Assembly: GCA_034096865.1 (NCBI GenBank)
Contig: JAWQFJ010000524.1
Coordinates: forward strand, 1 to 64,000
Length of the DNA: 64,000 bases
Origin: Theodoxus fluviatilis
Taxonomy: Eukaryota > Mollusca > Gastropoda > Cycloneritida > Neritidae
Reading direction: 5' to 3'
The translations under genes and the position numbers were made by a program. Shown piece by piece: positions 1-12,135 of this stretch (position 1 is the stretch's first letter; each line of letters begins with the position of its first letter). The notes below the pieces were generated by a model. The model saw only the letters and a list, made by a program, of their open reading frames with translations. It searched no databases and was not told the origin of the DNA.

Positions 1-91
<91 letters not shown>
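1..91. repeat. (TC)n microsatellite at the window edge
   Basis: An uninterrupted TC dinucleotide run starts at base 1, so its true length is unknown. Confidence 0.98.
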
Positions 92-94
<3 letters not shown>

Positions 95-727
95 CACATT
101 TGAATATTTTGCCTCAAGGGCGTCAGTGTTGCTTCCACGGAAAAACTCGACCACATTGAGATCTCAATGTGGTCAAAGGGGAGATAACTCTGCATGGAAT
201 TGACGAACAGGGAGCCTTTCAAGAAAATTCACTGTTCAAAAAGTGAGCTACGCTCATGCAATTTGACACATCAAACACGCACACATTAAAAAATATTCAG
301 TGTATATTTTATTGATACACCTTATTTTATTGCATGTAGCATCCATTTCTACACATGCAAGCTATAATGTCTGCACATTATCAGTAACCAACGCAAAAAT
401 AAAGTAGGGAGCACTATCGTCACTGCAAAATGTCAACTACATTTTGATAAAATCAATGTTAAGGTTAAAGAAAGTTTAAACTTGAATTGCAAGAGGATCA
501 CACAAGAATGAATTTTCTAACACACTTTACTGAAATTATCATTCGTGTTTACATGTATGTGCAAATTTTCAGCTTATTCTCTTTATTCTAAGTCTCCAAA
601 ACATGGGGGGCAAAGACATAACCCTCAATTATTAAAAAAAACTCACCATGAAAAGCATGACTGTGTTGACCCATTTCCAATGCCGTTTTGTCCCCTAATG
701 TAGATCCTCCTGCATTTTCTTTTTCAG
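92..727. other. Non-coding stretch, probably an intron of the DUF4806-like gene
   Basis: AT-rich sequence without a convincing exon. It ends in a polypyrimidine tract and AG at 726-727, the acceptor of the next exon, so it is most simply the intron upstream of that exon. Confidence 0.5.
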
Positions 728-972
728 ACCTAACTCCTCAATTTCGTATTCTGCTGCGTCAGAATGAGAAGTTGCTGGTGATGGTGTCACAATTACATCA
801 GCAGGTTGCCAGCATGAGTGAGAGGATAGCTAACTCCACAGAAGCAGCAGACGGGGAGCAAAGACTCCAGAGGCCAGCTCTGCCAGTGGAGTTTGAATAC
901 CCACTGCAATCCAAAGAAGAACTGGAACGTTTGGATCTGTCCCTAGCAGACCCTGCAACTCGACAACAATTT
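728..972 (+). CDS. DUF4806-like gene, exon n-2
   Basis: The acceptor TTTTCAG ends at 727 and the donor GTAAGT starts at 973. The reading frame is open, its first two bases complete a split codon, and it leaves in phase 0. It encodes a short heptad-like helix (LLRQNEKLLVMVSQLHQQV) followed by the first part of the DUF4806-like domain. Confidence 0.6.
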
Positions 973-1224
973 GTAAGTTCTCGATATATATCAAATTTCT
1001 TAATTTCATATCTGCAGAGAAAATGTAGAATACAACTGGGAGTAGGAAATAATTTGATTCATTTTTGACATTTAAGAAAGTGCTAGCAACAAAATATACT
1101 TCTACTGTTAGGAGTTACTGACTGTACAATCACTACCTTACCATGAAATATGAAGCCAGAAAATAAAAAATGCTACGCGTATTTATTACTAACATGTCAT
1201 TCGGCTTGGATAAACAATGAAAAA

Positions 1225-1228
<4 letters not shown>

Positions 1229-1293
<65 letters not shown>

Positions 1294-1345
1294 CTCCTCC
1301 TCCTCCTCCTCCTCCTCCTCCTCCTCCTCCTCCTCCTCCTCCTCT
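1229..1345. repeat. (TC)n followed by (CTC)n microsatellite
   Basis: A TC run of about 60 bp passes directly into a CTC trinucleotide run of about 55 bp, inside the intron of the DUF4806-like gene. Confidence 0.97.
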
Positions 1346-1620
1346 TTGTCTGCCCCACCTCCTGAGGTCTATTAGCTCCAAAACTTTCTGACACTTTCTT
1401 CTATAGCCATACTCTTTATCGATAAACTTCCTGCATATTGCCAGATGTTCTGCATTTCGATAGCACATTCCTGTCCATATTCTGTCTCGCCTCTACCGTC
1501 ACACAGCGGATTTCCGTTTGTGGATATCTACATTACTGATTTAGTATAGTAATTTTTTTAGTGTTGTCCATGTTTATATACATGATTTTGTACTTAATCT
1601 GGTCAACTTTTGTTCCTCAG

Positions 1621-1788
1621 GAGCGCTACATCTCTAATCTGGGGAGGAAACCTTCAAAGTCCTTCTCCAGATGGCAGGGAAGACCCTGATGACGCCAGCT
1701 CTTCAGGGGCAATACAACCTATCTGGCAAATCGAACCTCAGCAAGACGGCGTTTACACAGCTGTCCAATCTCCACCAGGCCCTCTTCA
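1621..1788 (+). CDS. DUF4806-like gene, exon n-1 (frame broken)
   Basis: The acceptor CCTCAG ends at 1620 and the donor GTAAGA starts at 1789. It begins in frame as ERYISNLG. The conserved continuation (TFKVLLQMAGKTL...NLHQALF) is in another frame, so one base is missing around 1644-1647. The exon is 168 nt where 169 would keep the frame. Confidence 0.55.
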
Positions 1789-2069
1789 GTAAGAAATATT
1801 CAATATCTAAATCGTGCAACTTCCATTTAGACCTGAAAAAATAAATTTAATGATTTCATTTCTTGTCATCAGAAGCGGCAGTGCCAAAATCTTAGCACAT
1901 TTTTATATGTCTGAATAAGAGTGTTTGATCAAGTTCTGTACGCATTTGTTATTATAGAATATGGAATGCTGAGCTATTGAGGAAGAATGAAGAAGCTTTA
2001 AGTTTTGCTATTTGGAGCTGTGCTTTGTTCACAAATATATCATTCTTATTCACCAATTTGTTTTGACAG

Positions 2070-2209
2070 ATGCTGTCTCAAAACGACATCAAGTCGAGAG
2101 GAAGATGTACACATCTTACCTAGGAGAGTGGCTGAGCTGCTGGCGGGATAGGCAGAAAGGCGGCAAGAGCAACAGACCGGGCACGCAGACCACCCAACAA
2201 AATGCGTAG
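2070..2209 (+). CDS. DUF4806-like gene, terminal coding exon
   Basis: The acceptor TTGACAG ends at 2069 and the stop TAG is at 2207-2209. It encodes a basic, hydrophilic tail (AVSKRHQVERKMYTSYLGEW...), as is common at the end of DUF4806 proteins. It joins the previous exon through a split codon. Confidence 0.5.
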
Positions 2210-2597
2210 GCAGAAAGTGGAAAGGAAATGGAAGAATGGAATATTGATTTTCTTAGACAGATAGATAGATTTAGCAAACCAAACTATCTCTAACCTCAAA
2301 GTACAACTAAATCTATAAATCTATGCATATATTTTGAATATAATTATACAACTCATGTAACTCATGCTGAATCCAAAGATTGCACACTGTGACTGTTTAG
2401 TGATAAATTCTAATAAATGTCGTTACTTGTCAATCAATGACTTTGTTTTTCATGTAAGGTTATTTACACTTAGTAAGATATTTCTGGAATCTAAATTCAA
2501 TCTGTACAATTTTTGCCTTCTCTCATTGTGTTTGTGTGTGCTGTGCGCGCTCTGTGTGCATGTGTGTGTGTTTATGTGGATGTGTTTTTGTGTGTTT

Positions 2598-2599
<2 letters not shown>

Positions 2600-2681
<82 letters not shown>

Positions 2682-2744
2682 GCTCTCTCTCTCTCTCTTT
2701 CTCTCTCGCTTCTCTCCTCTCTCTCTCTTCTCTCTCTCTCCTCT

Positions 2745-2814
<70 letters not shown>
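2600..2814. repeat. Imperfect (TC)n tract
   Basis: About 215 bp of pyrimidine dinucleotide repeat, broken by TG, CG and TT interruptions. The long Ser/Leu reading frames over it are repeat artefacts. Confidence 0.95.
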
Positions 2815-2996
2815 GTATCTGGCCGGTTATGGCTGCTGGAGAATTCTTCTCCTTTTCAAGAAAATGCTACAGTTATTCAAGTGAAGGATTCAAGACAGTT
2901 TATCGGCTTGGACAAGACCACCCCTGGAACCCATGCAGGTCCTAAGGCAGTAATTCCAGGCCTGGAATAGGCAAGGCCTGGATGCCAGGGCTGTTC

Positions 2997-4761
<1,765 letters not shown>

Positions 4762-4808
4762 GGTGCAGAGTTATACTGTGACCCTGTCCTGATACATAGC
4801 AAGGCAAA

Positions 4809-5861
4809 ATGAGCATCATGGTCAGATTGCATCATTTCTTTGCCTCATTTGTCAAAAATGACTCCATCAAAGCCTTGTGCATTGGCACACTGCTCTTGTA
4901 TCTCCTTCACTGGGTTGTATGGTTTGAACAGGTCCGAGAACACGGGGGTTTTGTGGACTTTGAAATCCAGGATGATGGAACTTTCATCCCACTTGGCATA
5001 TCAGCCATGGAGCATTTTCCAAGTGAGGACAACTACAGAGTGGAGAAGATCATCCACCAGACATGGAAGACAGACAAAATCCCAAAACGTTTTCAAAAGT
5101 GGCTTGTGACATGGAGAGCCAACCACCCAGACTGGACCTACATGTTGTGGACAGATGAGAGTGCCAAGAGGCTGATCAAAGCAAAGTATCCTATGTTTCT
5201 GGACACATTTATCTCATACTCGGAAAACATCCGCCGAGCCGATGCCTTGAGGTATTTTGTGCTGTATGAGTTTGGTGGGGTCTATGCCGACTTGGATGTG
5301 GAGAGTCTGAGACCAGTTGATCCCATGGCCAGGAAGTATGCCTGCTTCCTGGCACAGGAACCGTATGAGCATCCCATTTTAGACTCGAACTTTGAGCACC
5401 TGGTCATCAATGCCTTGATGGGATGCCGGAAAGGCCACCCTTTCATGAAGATGGTCATAGAGCAGCTGCCTTACTTCTCGCACATGTGGAATGTGTTGGA
5501 CAGCACTGGGCCTCACTTTCTCACCTCCATGTTTCGCCAGTATGAAGTCACCAATCATCTTCCTGCTTTGCATGACAACGGGACGTACCTGGCCCCAGCA
5601 GAGTACTTCTTCCCCACCATCGACCCTGCAAAGCATTTCTGGATGCATTTTCAGTGCAGCAACTACAGAGCCCTGTCTGTCAAACAGCAGCAAGCGTGCT
5701 TGCAGCTGAAGCTTGTGCGCAGCCAGGGAAATCAGTACCAGTTTGCCTTCACCGACCATCACTGGATACATACCTACCTGAACTTGCGTGTCAGCCTCAA
5801 AGCACCCACAGACATTCGTGAGCTTGTGGATAATGTTGTCATTTATACTGGGGAACACTAG
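4809..5861 (+). CDS. GT32-type glycosyltransferase with DXD motif, type II membrane protein
   Basis: A 350-residue intronless coding region. A hydrophobic segment at about residues 21-39 follows a short basic N-terminus, as in Golgi type II signal anchors. The glycosyltransferase sugar-binding region starts with IIHQTWK (81-87). It continues with the NIRRADALRYFVLYEFGGVY block and the DXD metal and nucleotide-sugar site D161-L162-D163, then a TGPHFLT motif (233-239) and DHHWIHTY near the end (about 316-323). These are hallmarks of the Gly_transf_sug (DXD) family, GT32, whose members transfer sugars to lipids or glycans in the secretory pathway. Donor and acceptor cannot be read from the sequence. 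The ATG at 4809 lies 48 nt after a splice acceptor (4761), so the 5' UTR is probably split. A (GA)n tract begins 32 nt after the stop. The frame is intact, so it is likely functional. Confidence 0.9.
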   Translation: MSIMVRLHHFFASFVKNDSIKALCIGTLLLYLLHWVVWFEQVREHGGFVDFEIQDDGTFIPLGISAMEHFPSEDNYRVEKIIHQTWKTDKIPKRFQKWLVTWRANHPDWTYMLWTDESAKRLIKAKYPMFLDTFISYSENIRRADALRYFVLYEFGGVYADLDVESLRPVDPMARKYACFLAQEPYEHPILDSNFEHLVINALMGCRKGHPFMKMVIEQLPYFSHMWNVLDSTGPHFLTSMFRQYEVTNHLPALHDNGTYLAPAEYFFPTIDPAKHFWMHFQCSNYRALSVKQQQACLQLKLVRSQGNQYQFAFTDHHWIHTYLNLRVSLKAPTDIRELVDNVVIYTGEH

Positions 5862-5887
5862 CATGCACTGGCACATAAGTTTGAGAG

Positions 5888-5892
<5 letters not shown>

Positions 5893-5983
<91 letters not shown>
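5893..5983. repeat. (GA)n microsatellite in the GT32 3' UTR region
   Basis: About 90 bp of uninterrupted GA, 32 nt after the glycosyltransferase stop codon, so it is probably transcribed. Confidence 0.97.
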
Positions 5984-5986
<3 letters not shown>

Positions 5987-6241
5987 TGATGTATGATTTT
6001 AAACTTTTGACTTCTTTATTGCAAAGCTGATGGCCTGTCACAATTTTACATTATCACTGTAGAACAACATTTAATGGTAAACACCCAGTATTTGCAACTG
6101 TCATACATTCTAAACTCAATGCATTTAAGAGAGGGAGGGGGTTGGGGGTGGGGAGAAATCAATCTAAAGGTAGAATTGACCCTGTCATGTTTTAATTGTG
6201 ATACATATTGCCAAATTTTCATTGACATTAATGGTATGGAT

Positions 6242-6480
6242 ACATGCACAAGGGATTCAGACTTGTGCCATCCCCAAAGTGCTCCTGTGGAGAGGCTGAC
6301 CAGATGGCTGAACACATTCTGCAGGAATGCAGGAACCACCGGCTGCTGCGAGAGGACGTTTGGCCGGAACCCAGCAAGCATTCAGGAAAAGCTGTACGGC
6401 AGGGTGGAATCTCTGCAGAAGACAGCCCATTTCATCCTTGACTCTAGAATCCAAGTGTGATGGCGTTCGAGAAGAAGAAG
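6242..6480 (+). mobile_element. 5'-truncated LINE 3' end with a 12-bp target-site duplication
   Basis: The conceptual translation shows the C-terminal motif of many non-LTR retrotransposon polyproteins, CSCGEADQMAEHILQECRNH (Cys-His knuckle), then WP..., then in a shifted frame KLYGRVESLQKTAHFI. It ends in a GAAGAAGAA tail. The 12-bp word AATGGTATGGAT flanks it at 6230-6241 and 6481-6492, the hallmark of target-primed insertion. At least one frameshift shows it is dead. Jockey or RTE clade cannot be decided here. Confidence 0.75.
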
Positions 6481-6887
6481 AATGGTATGGATGTAAGCTC
6501 AGAATAACGCAGAATTCATGAAAGATGTTGTTTCCTTGAGTATATTACTAGTATTATTTCATCTTAGCAGTGCTGGCAGGTGGTGTACACACGTGACTCT
6601 GAGGCAGCTGCAAAAAAGCGCTTTTGTGATACAAACTGGACAATGCACTAGGACAAAATAATAGGAATGAATGTATGTCAAAGAGATAAATGTCCTTTAA
6701 TGTAGACAATACCAAGCATTTTCATAACACTGAATAAAAAAGTAGGTGTGAGTTTTAGTGAGAGACAAGATTGTAAGATTTTGCTCTTGTCTTTGTGGGC
6801 ATTATCAAAGCACTGTTTGCATTTTTTAAAGTGCTCAGAGATGATAATTTATCTTCTGTAATCATGGAAACATAGTATTAAATTGCA

Positions 6888-6926
6888 TTTATCCCTCCAG
6901 GTTTACTGGAGGTCCTCACAGCTTTA
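6888..6926. repeat. 39-bp direct repeat, left copy (contains hairpin CCTCCAG-5-CTGGAGG)
   Basis: Identical to 8046-8084. Each copy contains a 7-bp inverted repeat around a 5-nt loop. The two copies bracket about 1.1 kb that holds the half-site-rich element. Confidence 0.85.
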
Positions 6927-7021
6927 ACTGTCCTTGACATTTTGCACACTTACTGGAAGTTTGGTCCGATTGAATGTATCAAATTTTCAGAATCGAGGTT
7001 TGAAAAGAAAGTGACCTTTTT

Positions 7022-7874
7022 GACTCACATGCGAAGCAAAAGTGAGTCTATGTACTGAGCCGTGTCGTCCGTCCGTCCGGGCGTCCCGGCGTCCGTCCGG
7101 GCGTCCGTCCGGGCGTCCGTAAAAAACTTAAACGTTGGATTTTTCTCGGAGACTATTAAGTCTATCAACACCAAATGTGGCATGATGGTGTATGATGACA
7201 AGGCCTCAAAAAACATACATAGTGACTTGACCTTGCTTCAAGGTCAAGGTCACAGGAGCCATAAATGTGGTCTCAAAAACAGTCATTTTTCACATTTTCC
7301 CAATTTTTTCCCACGTTATTGAGAATGGCGACCTTAGCTACAAGTGGTATATAGGTCAAAGCAAGCCCTATCTTTTGATACCAGTTTGGTTGACCTTGCT
7401 TCAAGGTCAAGGTCACAGGAGCTCTTCAAAGTTGGATTGTATACATATTTTGAAGTGACCTTGACCCTGAACTATGGAAGATAACTGTTTCAAACTTAAT
7501 AATTATGTGGGGCACATGTTATACTTTCATCATGAGACACATTTGGTCACATATCATCAAGGTCAAGGTCACTTTGACCCTTATGAAATGTGACCAAAAT
7601 GGGGTAGTGAACCACTAAAAGTGACTATATCTCATGGTAGAAAGTGCCAATAAGCACCATTGTGCTTCCTATGTCTTGAATTAACAGCTTTGTGTTGCAT
7701 GACCTTGGATGACCTTGACCTTGGGTCAAGGTCACATGTTTTTTTGGTAGGAAAAAAATGTGTAAATCATTTCTTAGTGTATGATGTCATTGGTAGGTTT
7801 AGTTGTTTGAGCTTGACCTTGAAGGTCACATGAAGGTCAAGGTCATATAAAAGTCAAGGTCAAGCATGTGAGTC
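7022..7874. mobile_element. Short interspersed element with 11-bp inverted ends and many AGGTCA half-sites
   Basis: It begins GACTCACATGC (7022-7032) and ends GCATGTGAGTC (7864-7874). The left end continues with a CGTCCGTCC-rich block. The interior has about 18 copies of AAGGTCA or its complement, often paired as AAGGTCAAGGTCA. There is no coding capacity. I associate the GACTCACATGCGAAGCAAAA start with a common molluscan repeat family (recollection, not a search). Confidence 0.6.
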
Positions 7875-8045
7875 GTATGGGCTTTGCCCTTCTTGTTTAC
7901 GTTTTGGTGTTGCAAAAAAGGCAAGGGACGAAACTCTGTCATGACTCAAGGGAAGTTTTGACATGTGTGATGTGATCATTTGACGTCGAATAACATGACG
8001 TAATTTCGAGAAGATTGGACATTGGTGAAGGAGAAAGAAGGATTT

Positions 8046-8084
8046 TTTATCCCTCCAGGTTTACTGGAGGTCCTCACAGCTTTA
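8046..8084. repeat. 39-bp direct repeat, right copy
   Basis: Exact copy of 6888-6926 in the same orientation. See that entry. Confidence 0.85.
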
Positions 8085-8212
8085 TGGATTAGCTCTCTCG
8101 GTACGCGCGTGAAATAATTTTTTTGTCGCTGGGACATGCTTAGTTGTAGGGAATGCACGTATGGGTTCGAATCCGCACAGAAGCTTCTTTTTTAAAATGT
8201 GTGTATGATATT

Positions 8213-8247
<35 letters not shown>

Positions 8248-8489
8248 CACCCCACCCGTTGTTGTACATGTGAGAGGTTGAGGGTTCAAACTTTACTTCC
8301 CCCCCCCCTCTTTTCTCGAGAGGTTGCGGGTTCGAACCCAATCTTTTTGTTGTTGTTTTTTTAATGCCAAACCTGGAGGTTCAGCGCCAGCGGTTTTTAT
8401 TAAGTCACAGATATATCCTGCATCCAGACTAAGCTGTGGCATGCATTTAAAAGATTTTCTGATGTATAAATAATAATTATGTAAACTTT

Positions 8490-8494
8490 TCATA

Positions 8495-8549
<55 letters not shown>
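8490..8549. repeat. (GAT)n microsatellite
   Basis: About 20 uninterrupted GAT/ATG units. Confidence 0.97.
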
Positions 8550-9025
8550 CGTGAATATAAACTATTTGCTGCGAAAATCAAGTCAGATACAGTGCAAAGG
8601 TCACCTACTTATTTACATTATTTACTTGCTTTGGCGCGCTCTTTGCTGCGACAGGTCGTGTGGTAATGTCTCGTTCTTTAAGCGTTTTTGTGTCAGTTTT
8701 CCCGTATTTTGTGTACTGAAAGTTCACAGAGTGATTTGTAAGACTGCATTGGAGTACATGTGTTATGGTTGAAGATCGGGTATGTGAGATTGCGTGACGA
8801 TGATTGTTTGATGTGCATCCTTGTGTCTTTTGTTCCTTCTGTGATTACTTGTTGCAGTGTAAAATGTTCTCTATTAAATTGAATTGCCTATGATGTAGCA
8901 CTAAATGTATCCTATCTTATTGTGTCTTTCTGTTTTGACTCCATAACTTGAGCGATGTGATCGAGTTAATTAATGTTGAACTTCTTGTACGTTTCTGTTT
9001 TTGTATGTATGTATTATGTTTTTGC

Positions 9026-9084
9026 CACCGACAAAACGAATTTCCTTGTACAATGAGGACAATAAAGTATCTTGTATCTTGTAT
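9026..9084 (+). mobile_element. 3' tail of a CR1/L2-type LINE (candidate)
   Basis: The sequence CGAATTTCCTTGTACAATG, then GACAATAAAGTATC, followed by a TATCTTG repeat, resembles the 3' ends of CR1/L2/Crack LINEs. No coding part was recognised upstream. Confidence 0.4.
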
Positions 9085-9119
9085 TCCATTAGAGTTCAGT
9101 ATCTGACAGAAAATCATTT

Positions 9120-9164
9120 GTGTGTGTGTGCGTGCACGCACCCTCACATGATTCTGTGTGTGTG

Positions 9165-9194
<30 letters not shown>
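9120..9194. repeat. (TG)n microsatellite, interrupted
   Basis: Two TG runs separated by an interrupting stretch rich in C and A. Confidence 0.93.
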
Positions 9195-9200
<6 letters not shown>

Positions 9201-9669
9201 CTCCTGTTTTCATGAGTATTTGCTAAATATTGATGTCATACATGAGGTTTTGTGCCAATCCATGAAGTAATCTGTAAATATAAGAACTATGCATATTTTT
9301 TCCTGAGCTTGAAAAGGAGTTAGTTGGTTTCTTTCATTTGCAAATATTGCCATGAAAGGAGGAGGAGTGGGTTACAGTTCATTTAGATTGTGTATACTTA
9401 TCACTCTTTAAACATGACTTTTACTTCTATGGAATGAAAGAGAAAGGTTGCAGTGCAGATTGGAGGAGGTTATTCTATCAAGAAAGCAGTACTTGTATCA
9501 CAGTTTGAATAAAGCCACTTGCATCAGTAATGTTCACACTTGTACACTCACTGAATGAACCATACCCACACTGAAACATTTCATGATTTTGAAGCAGCTA
9601 TGAATGAAACTGCATGTGTACCTATGCACACACACATGCATGTGTGCACATGAACATACACACACACAC

Positions 9670-9720
9670 TTTGAGTGTGAGCATGCATGTATATTATATA
9701 CATGCATGCTCACACTCAAA
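9670..9720. repeat. Perfect 24-bp inverted repeat with 3-nt loop
   Basis: 9670-9693 and 9697-9720 are exact reverse complements, separated by TTA. It would form a long hairpin in RNA or a cruciform in DNA. Next to CA-rich sequence. Confidence 0.95.
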
Positions 9721-10851
9721 ATTCGCTCTGGTATATATGTACTTGTCTTGCTGGTGTTAAAGCTTGTTGATGCCTGTATTGAGACGTTGGTAAGCACGCA
9801 GAAGCTGACGTGCATGCACTTGATCCCAACCGAAAAGTGGCGGAGATGATCAGTACCGTGTGTTCTTACCACTTGTCAACAGCACTCAGTGATGGTTTAC
9901 CAGTGCATGCTGAAACCTCTTTTAGTTTTACTCTCAGATATTTATCCATAGATGTTAATCAAGGCTTGAAAAATGACACGGCATTGTACATGCTGGCCTG
10001 CAGAAGGAACTGGTGTGTTTGCATGGTGTCGCCTACACATGATGTGACATATGCCACACGCATGAAAAATCTAAACCAAGAGAGTACAGTATTTCTATAA
10101 CTGAAGAACTAAGTATATTACTGAATCATAACTGTGATAGCCAGGATACTAGTTCAATCATATGCGTGTGTGTGTGTGTGTATGTGTGTGTGTGTGTGTT
10201 CACACATGCACATGGTTTGACAGTGAGGTCATTTAAGCACTGAAGATTGTATTTAATGTGTTCACTTCTGCAACATTTTCCAAATGGTTGTATAAGTTAA
10301 GGCAGTTTTCAATCTCCCAGTATGTTTTTTCTCTCTCTCAGAAACCAAATTTTACAAATTAGTTCTGTATGTATTGGGTTTTTTGTTGTGGTGATACAGT
10401 AAGTAATGGAATAGAAAATTTAAAAAAAAAGTTTTTCATTCAGTAGTCTTCATCTTGTTACATTTTTCTTTCCATTTTTTCCCCCCAGCATTGTGCTTGT
10501 GGGCTGTAATCTCATTTTGGCTCCCCTTTGCTTGGTCTTCTCAGCCACTGACTGACACGCTGGAAAGGCGTGTCTTTTGAGCAATGCTGTATCTGTTTTT
10601 TTCATGCTTTGTTTTCATTTATCATGCTTTGATTTCTCATTCTGTTGCTCTACTGAGAAGAAGTAGAAACATGACATTTTGCATGCTTAACACGAAGAGT
10701 GATTTACACTGTCAAAAGGAAAGCCTTGTTTTCCTCTATCTTTCATGTTCGCACACTGCCTGTATATCAATAAATCTTGTCATCAATCCATAGTTTTCCT
10801 TTCTTTTGAGTGCCTAGAACTAGACCTGGTGAAATCCAGTACAAAGCAACA

Positions 10852-11466
10852 CTAGGTAACAACACCTGTTTTATTGCGAGAAACATGTAGAGTTGTTTCA
10901 TAGGGTTCGATTTGGGGTCGGGTGTCCAGTTGGGTGTTCAGCTCAATCATTTGGGATTGTTGGAATGCATAGTTGGAATGCATAGTTGGATCTGAATGGA
11001 CTGACCCTGTCCTGATGCCCCCTGGTAGCCTTTGGCTGCTTGAGGCTGACCCTGGCTTAGTGGAGCAGGCCCCGAAAGCCCAGCAGCCAGGGGTTTCAGC
11101 TGAGGAGGGGGTAATCAAGGGGCGCCTGCAGTGCATTACACTTGTCACTGCATCCGATAATTCAATTTCGGAGCAGGCATTGGGTTTTGGGCTGCAATTA
11201 ATTTTTGGGTGGGGGTAGGGATGGGTGTTGTTTTCTATTTTATTCATCTGCAATCTCTTGTCAGAATATGATGCCAACTCCTTTTTCACATACATACTGT
11301 TCCAGTTACCCAAACCATCACAAGTTGGCGGCTTGGCACTCTTGACATACTGTCGCTGCACTTGTCTCCCTCCGTTCTTGGGACCTTGGAACAGCTCATA
11401 TGCAGTGTATGTTTGTTTGGCTCTCAATTCCAACACTTTTGGCTTCCCTACTGAAGGGATGAACAT
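10852..11466 (-). CDS. Hypothetical protein, 204 codons, unrecognised
   Basis: A single uninterrupted minus-strand frame of mixed composition, not repeat-driven, unlike most long frames in this window. It starts MFIPSVGKPKVLELRAK after an upstream in-frame stop and ends at TAG (10852-10854). It is rich in Lys, Asn, Pro and Ser, with no signal peptide, membrane segment or motif I recognise. An AATAAA on the coding strand overlaps the codons just before the stop, which would be odd for a functional gene and is compatible with a processed copy or chance. A small DNA duplication (GGAATGCATAGTT twice, about 10962-10987) encodes near its end. Could be a real small gene, a retrocopy, or random. Confidence 0.3.
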   Translation of the reverse strand: MFIPSVGKPKVLELRAKQTYTAYELFQGPKNGGRQVQRQYVKSAKPPTCDGLGNWNSMYVKKELASYSDKRLQMNKIENNTHPYPHPKINCSPKPNACSEIELSDAVTSVMHCRRPLITPSSAETPGCWAFGACSTKPGSASSSQRLPGGIRTGSVHSDPTMHSNYAFQQSQMIELNTQLDTRPQIEPYETTLHVSRNKTGVVT

Positions 11467-11689
11467 GAACTTTTATCGCAACGAATGGGATTTTGTGGAG
11501 TGGCTCCATCTGTTGGCAGTGGTGCAAAACATTGGATACCATGCTTCGCTCCCTGCTCAGGATGACTAGATAATTTTTATCTTTTTGGTCCGTGTCCTAA
11601 TTTTTACTTGAGCGAACACGAGACTGCTTCTCTATTTCAGGCTCATGCAACACTTTCCATGTGATATGGCGTACACAGAGGTTTTCAGT

Positions 11690-12135
11690 TGTCTCCCAAA
11701 ATATCCCCAGTGGGCATCTCCTGGTCTTCCAGCATACTTCAGTATGTACAGAACTTGGCTGCCAAAGTAGTGAAAAAAGTGAGGAAGATCAATCACATCA
11801 CTCCTGTGCTGTAAGACCTCCAAAGGCTCCCAGTTCAGAAATGGATTGCCTGAACAAGGAAGGGATGCTGTTATATTGATGCATACATGACTTTAACAGC
11901 CTTTGCAGACCGCTATCGCAGATCTGCTTGATGTTCTCTTGAGATGCCCCCTACTGAAAACAACGAAGTGGGGAGAGAGGGTTTTCTATTCAGCAGTCCC
12001 AAGACTTGGGGACTCTCTCCCAGACTCATTGAGTGCTGCACAATCTCTCTCCACTTTCCAGAGAGGCCCAACACCTTTCTCTTCTGGAGCTGACACTTAC
12101 TGCGACTTGTTCCAGTGTAAAGCACTGATGAGCAG
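11690..12135 (+). mobile_element. Degenerate CR1/L2-type reverse transcriptase C-terminus
   Basis: In shifting frames the translation gives a chain typical of the C-terminus of CR1/L2 LINE polyproteins: AAKVVKKVRKINHITPVL, then LPVQKWIA, then a damaged middle, then VPRLGDSLPDSLSAAQSLST (compare the usual APKLWNSLPDSIR pattern). In-frame stops and frameshifts show a dead copy. Confidence 0.65.

Larger units (their letters stand above)
728..2209 (+). pseudogene. 3' end of a DUF4806-like gene (three exons, apparent frameshift in the middle exon)
   Basis: Three exons (728-972, 1621-1788, 2070-2209) have good splice sites and together encode a coiled stretch, then a segment resembling DUF4806: 'PLQSKEELERLDLSLADPATR', then YISNLGG-like, then 'KTAFTQLSNLHQALF'. 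The function of DUF4806 proteins is not known. The outer exons join in phase 0 and phase 1. The middle exon is 168 nt, but 169 nt would be needed to keep the frame: the YISNLG part and the TFKVLLQMAGK part lie in different frames, separated by a missing base near 1645. This is either a recent pseudogene or a consensus error. The start of the gene lies left of the window or in exons I cannot see. The family call comes from pattern memory, not a search. Confidence 0.55.
8085..10851. other. Intergenic stretch with simple repeats and LINE debris
   Basis: Contains (GA)n at 8215-8245, (GAT)n at 8490-8549, a LINE-like 3' tail near 9026-9084, (TG)n at 9120-9194 and 10165-10199, and a strong hairpin at 9670-9720. 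An AATAAA at about 10768 could end a plus-strand transcript. No convincing gene. Confidence 0.6.

Noticed and set aside
8085..8350. tRNA genes or a tRNA-derived SINE (GGTTCGAATCC at about 8164, GGTTCGAACCC at about 8330)
   Set aside because: B-box-like words are present, but no A box at the right distance and no cloverleaf could be drawn.
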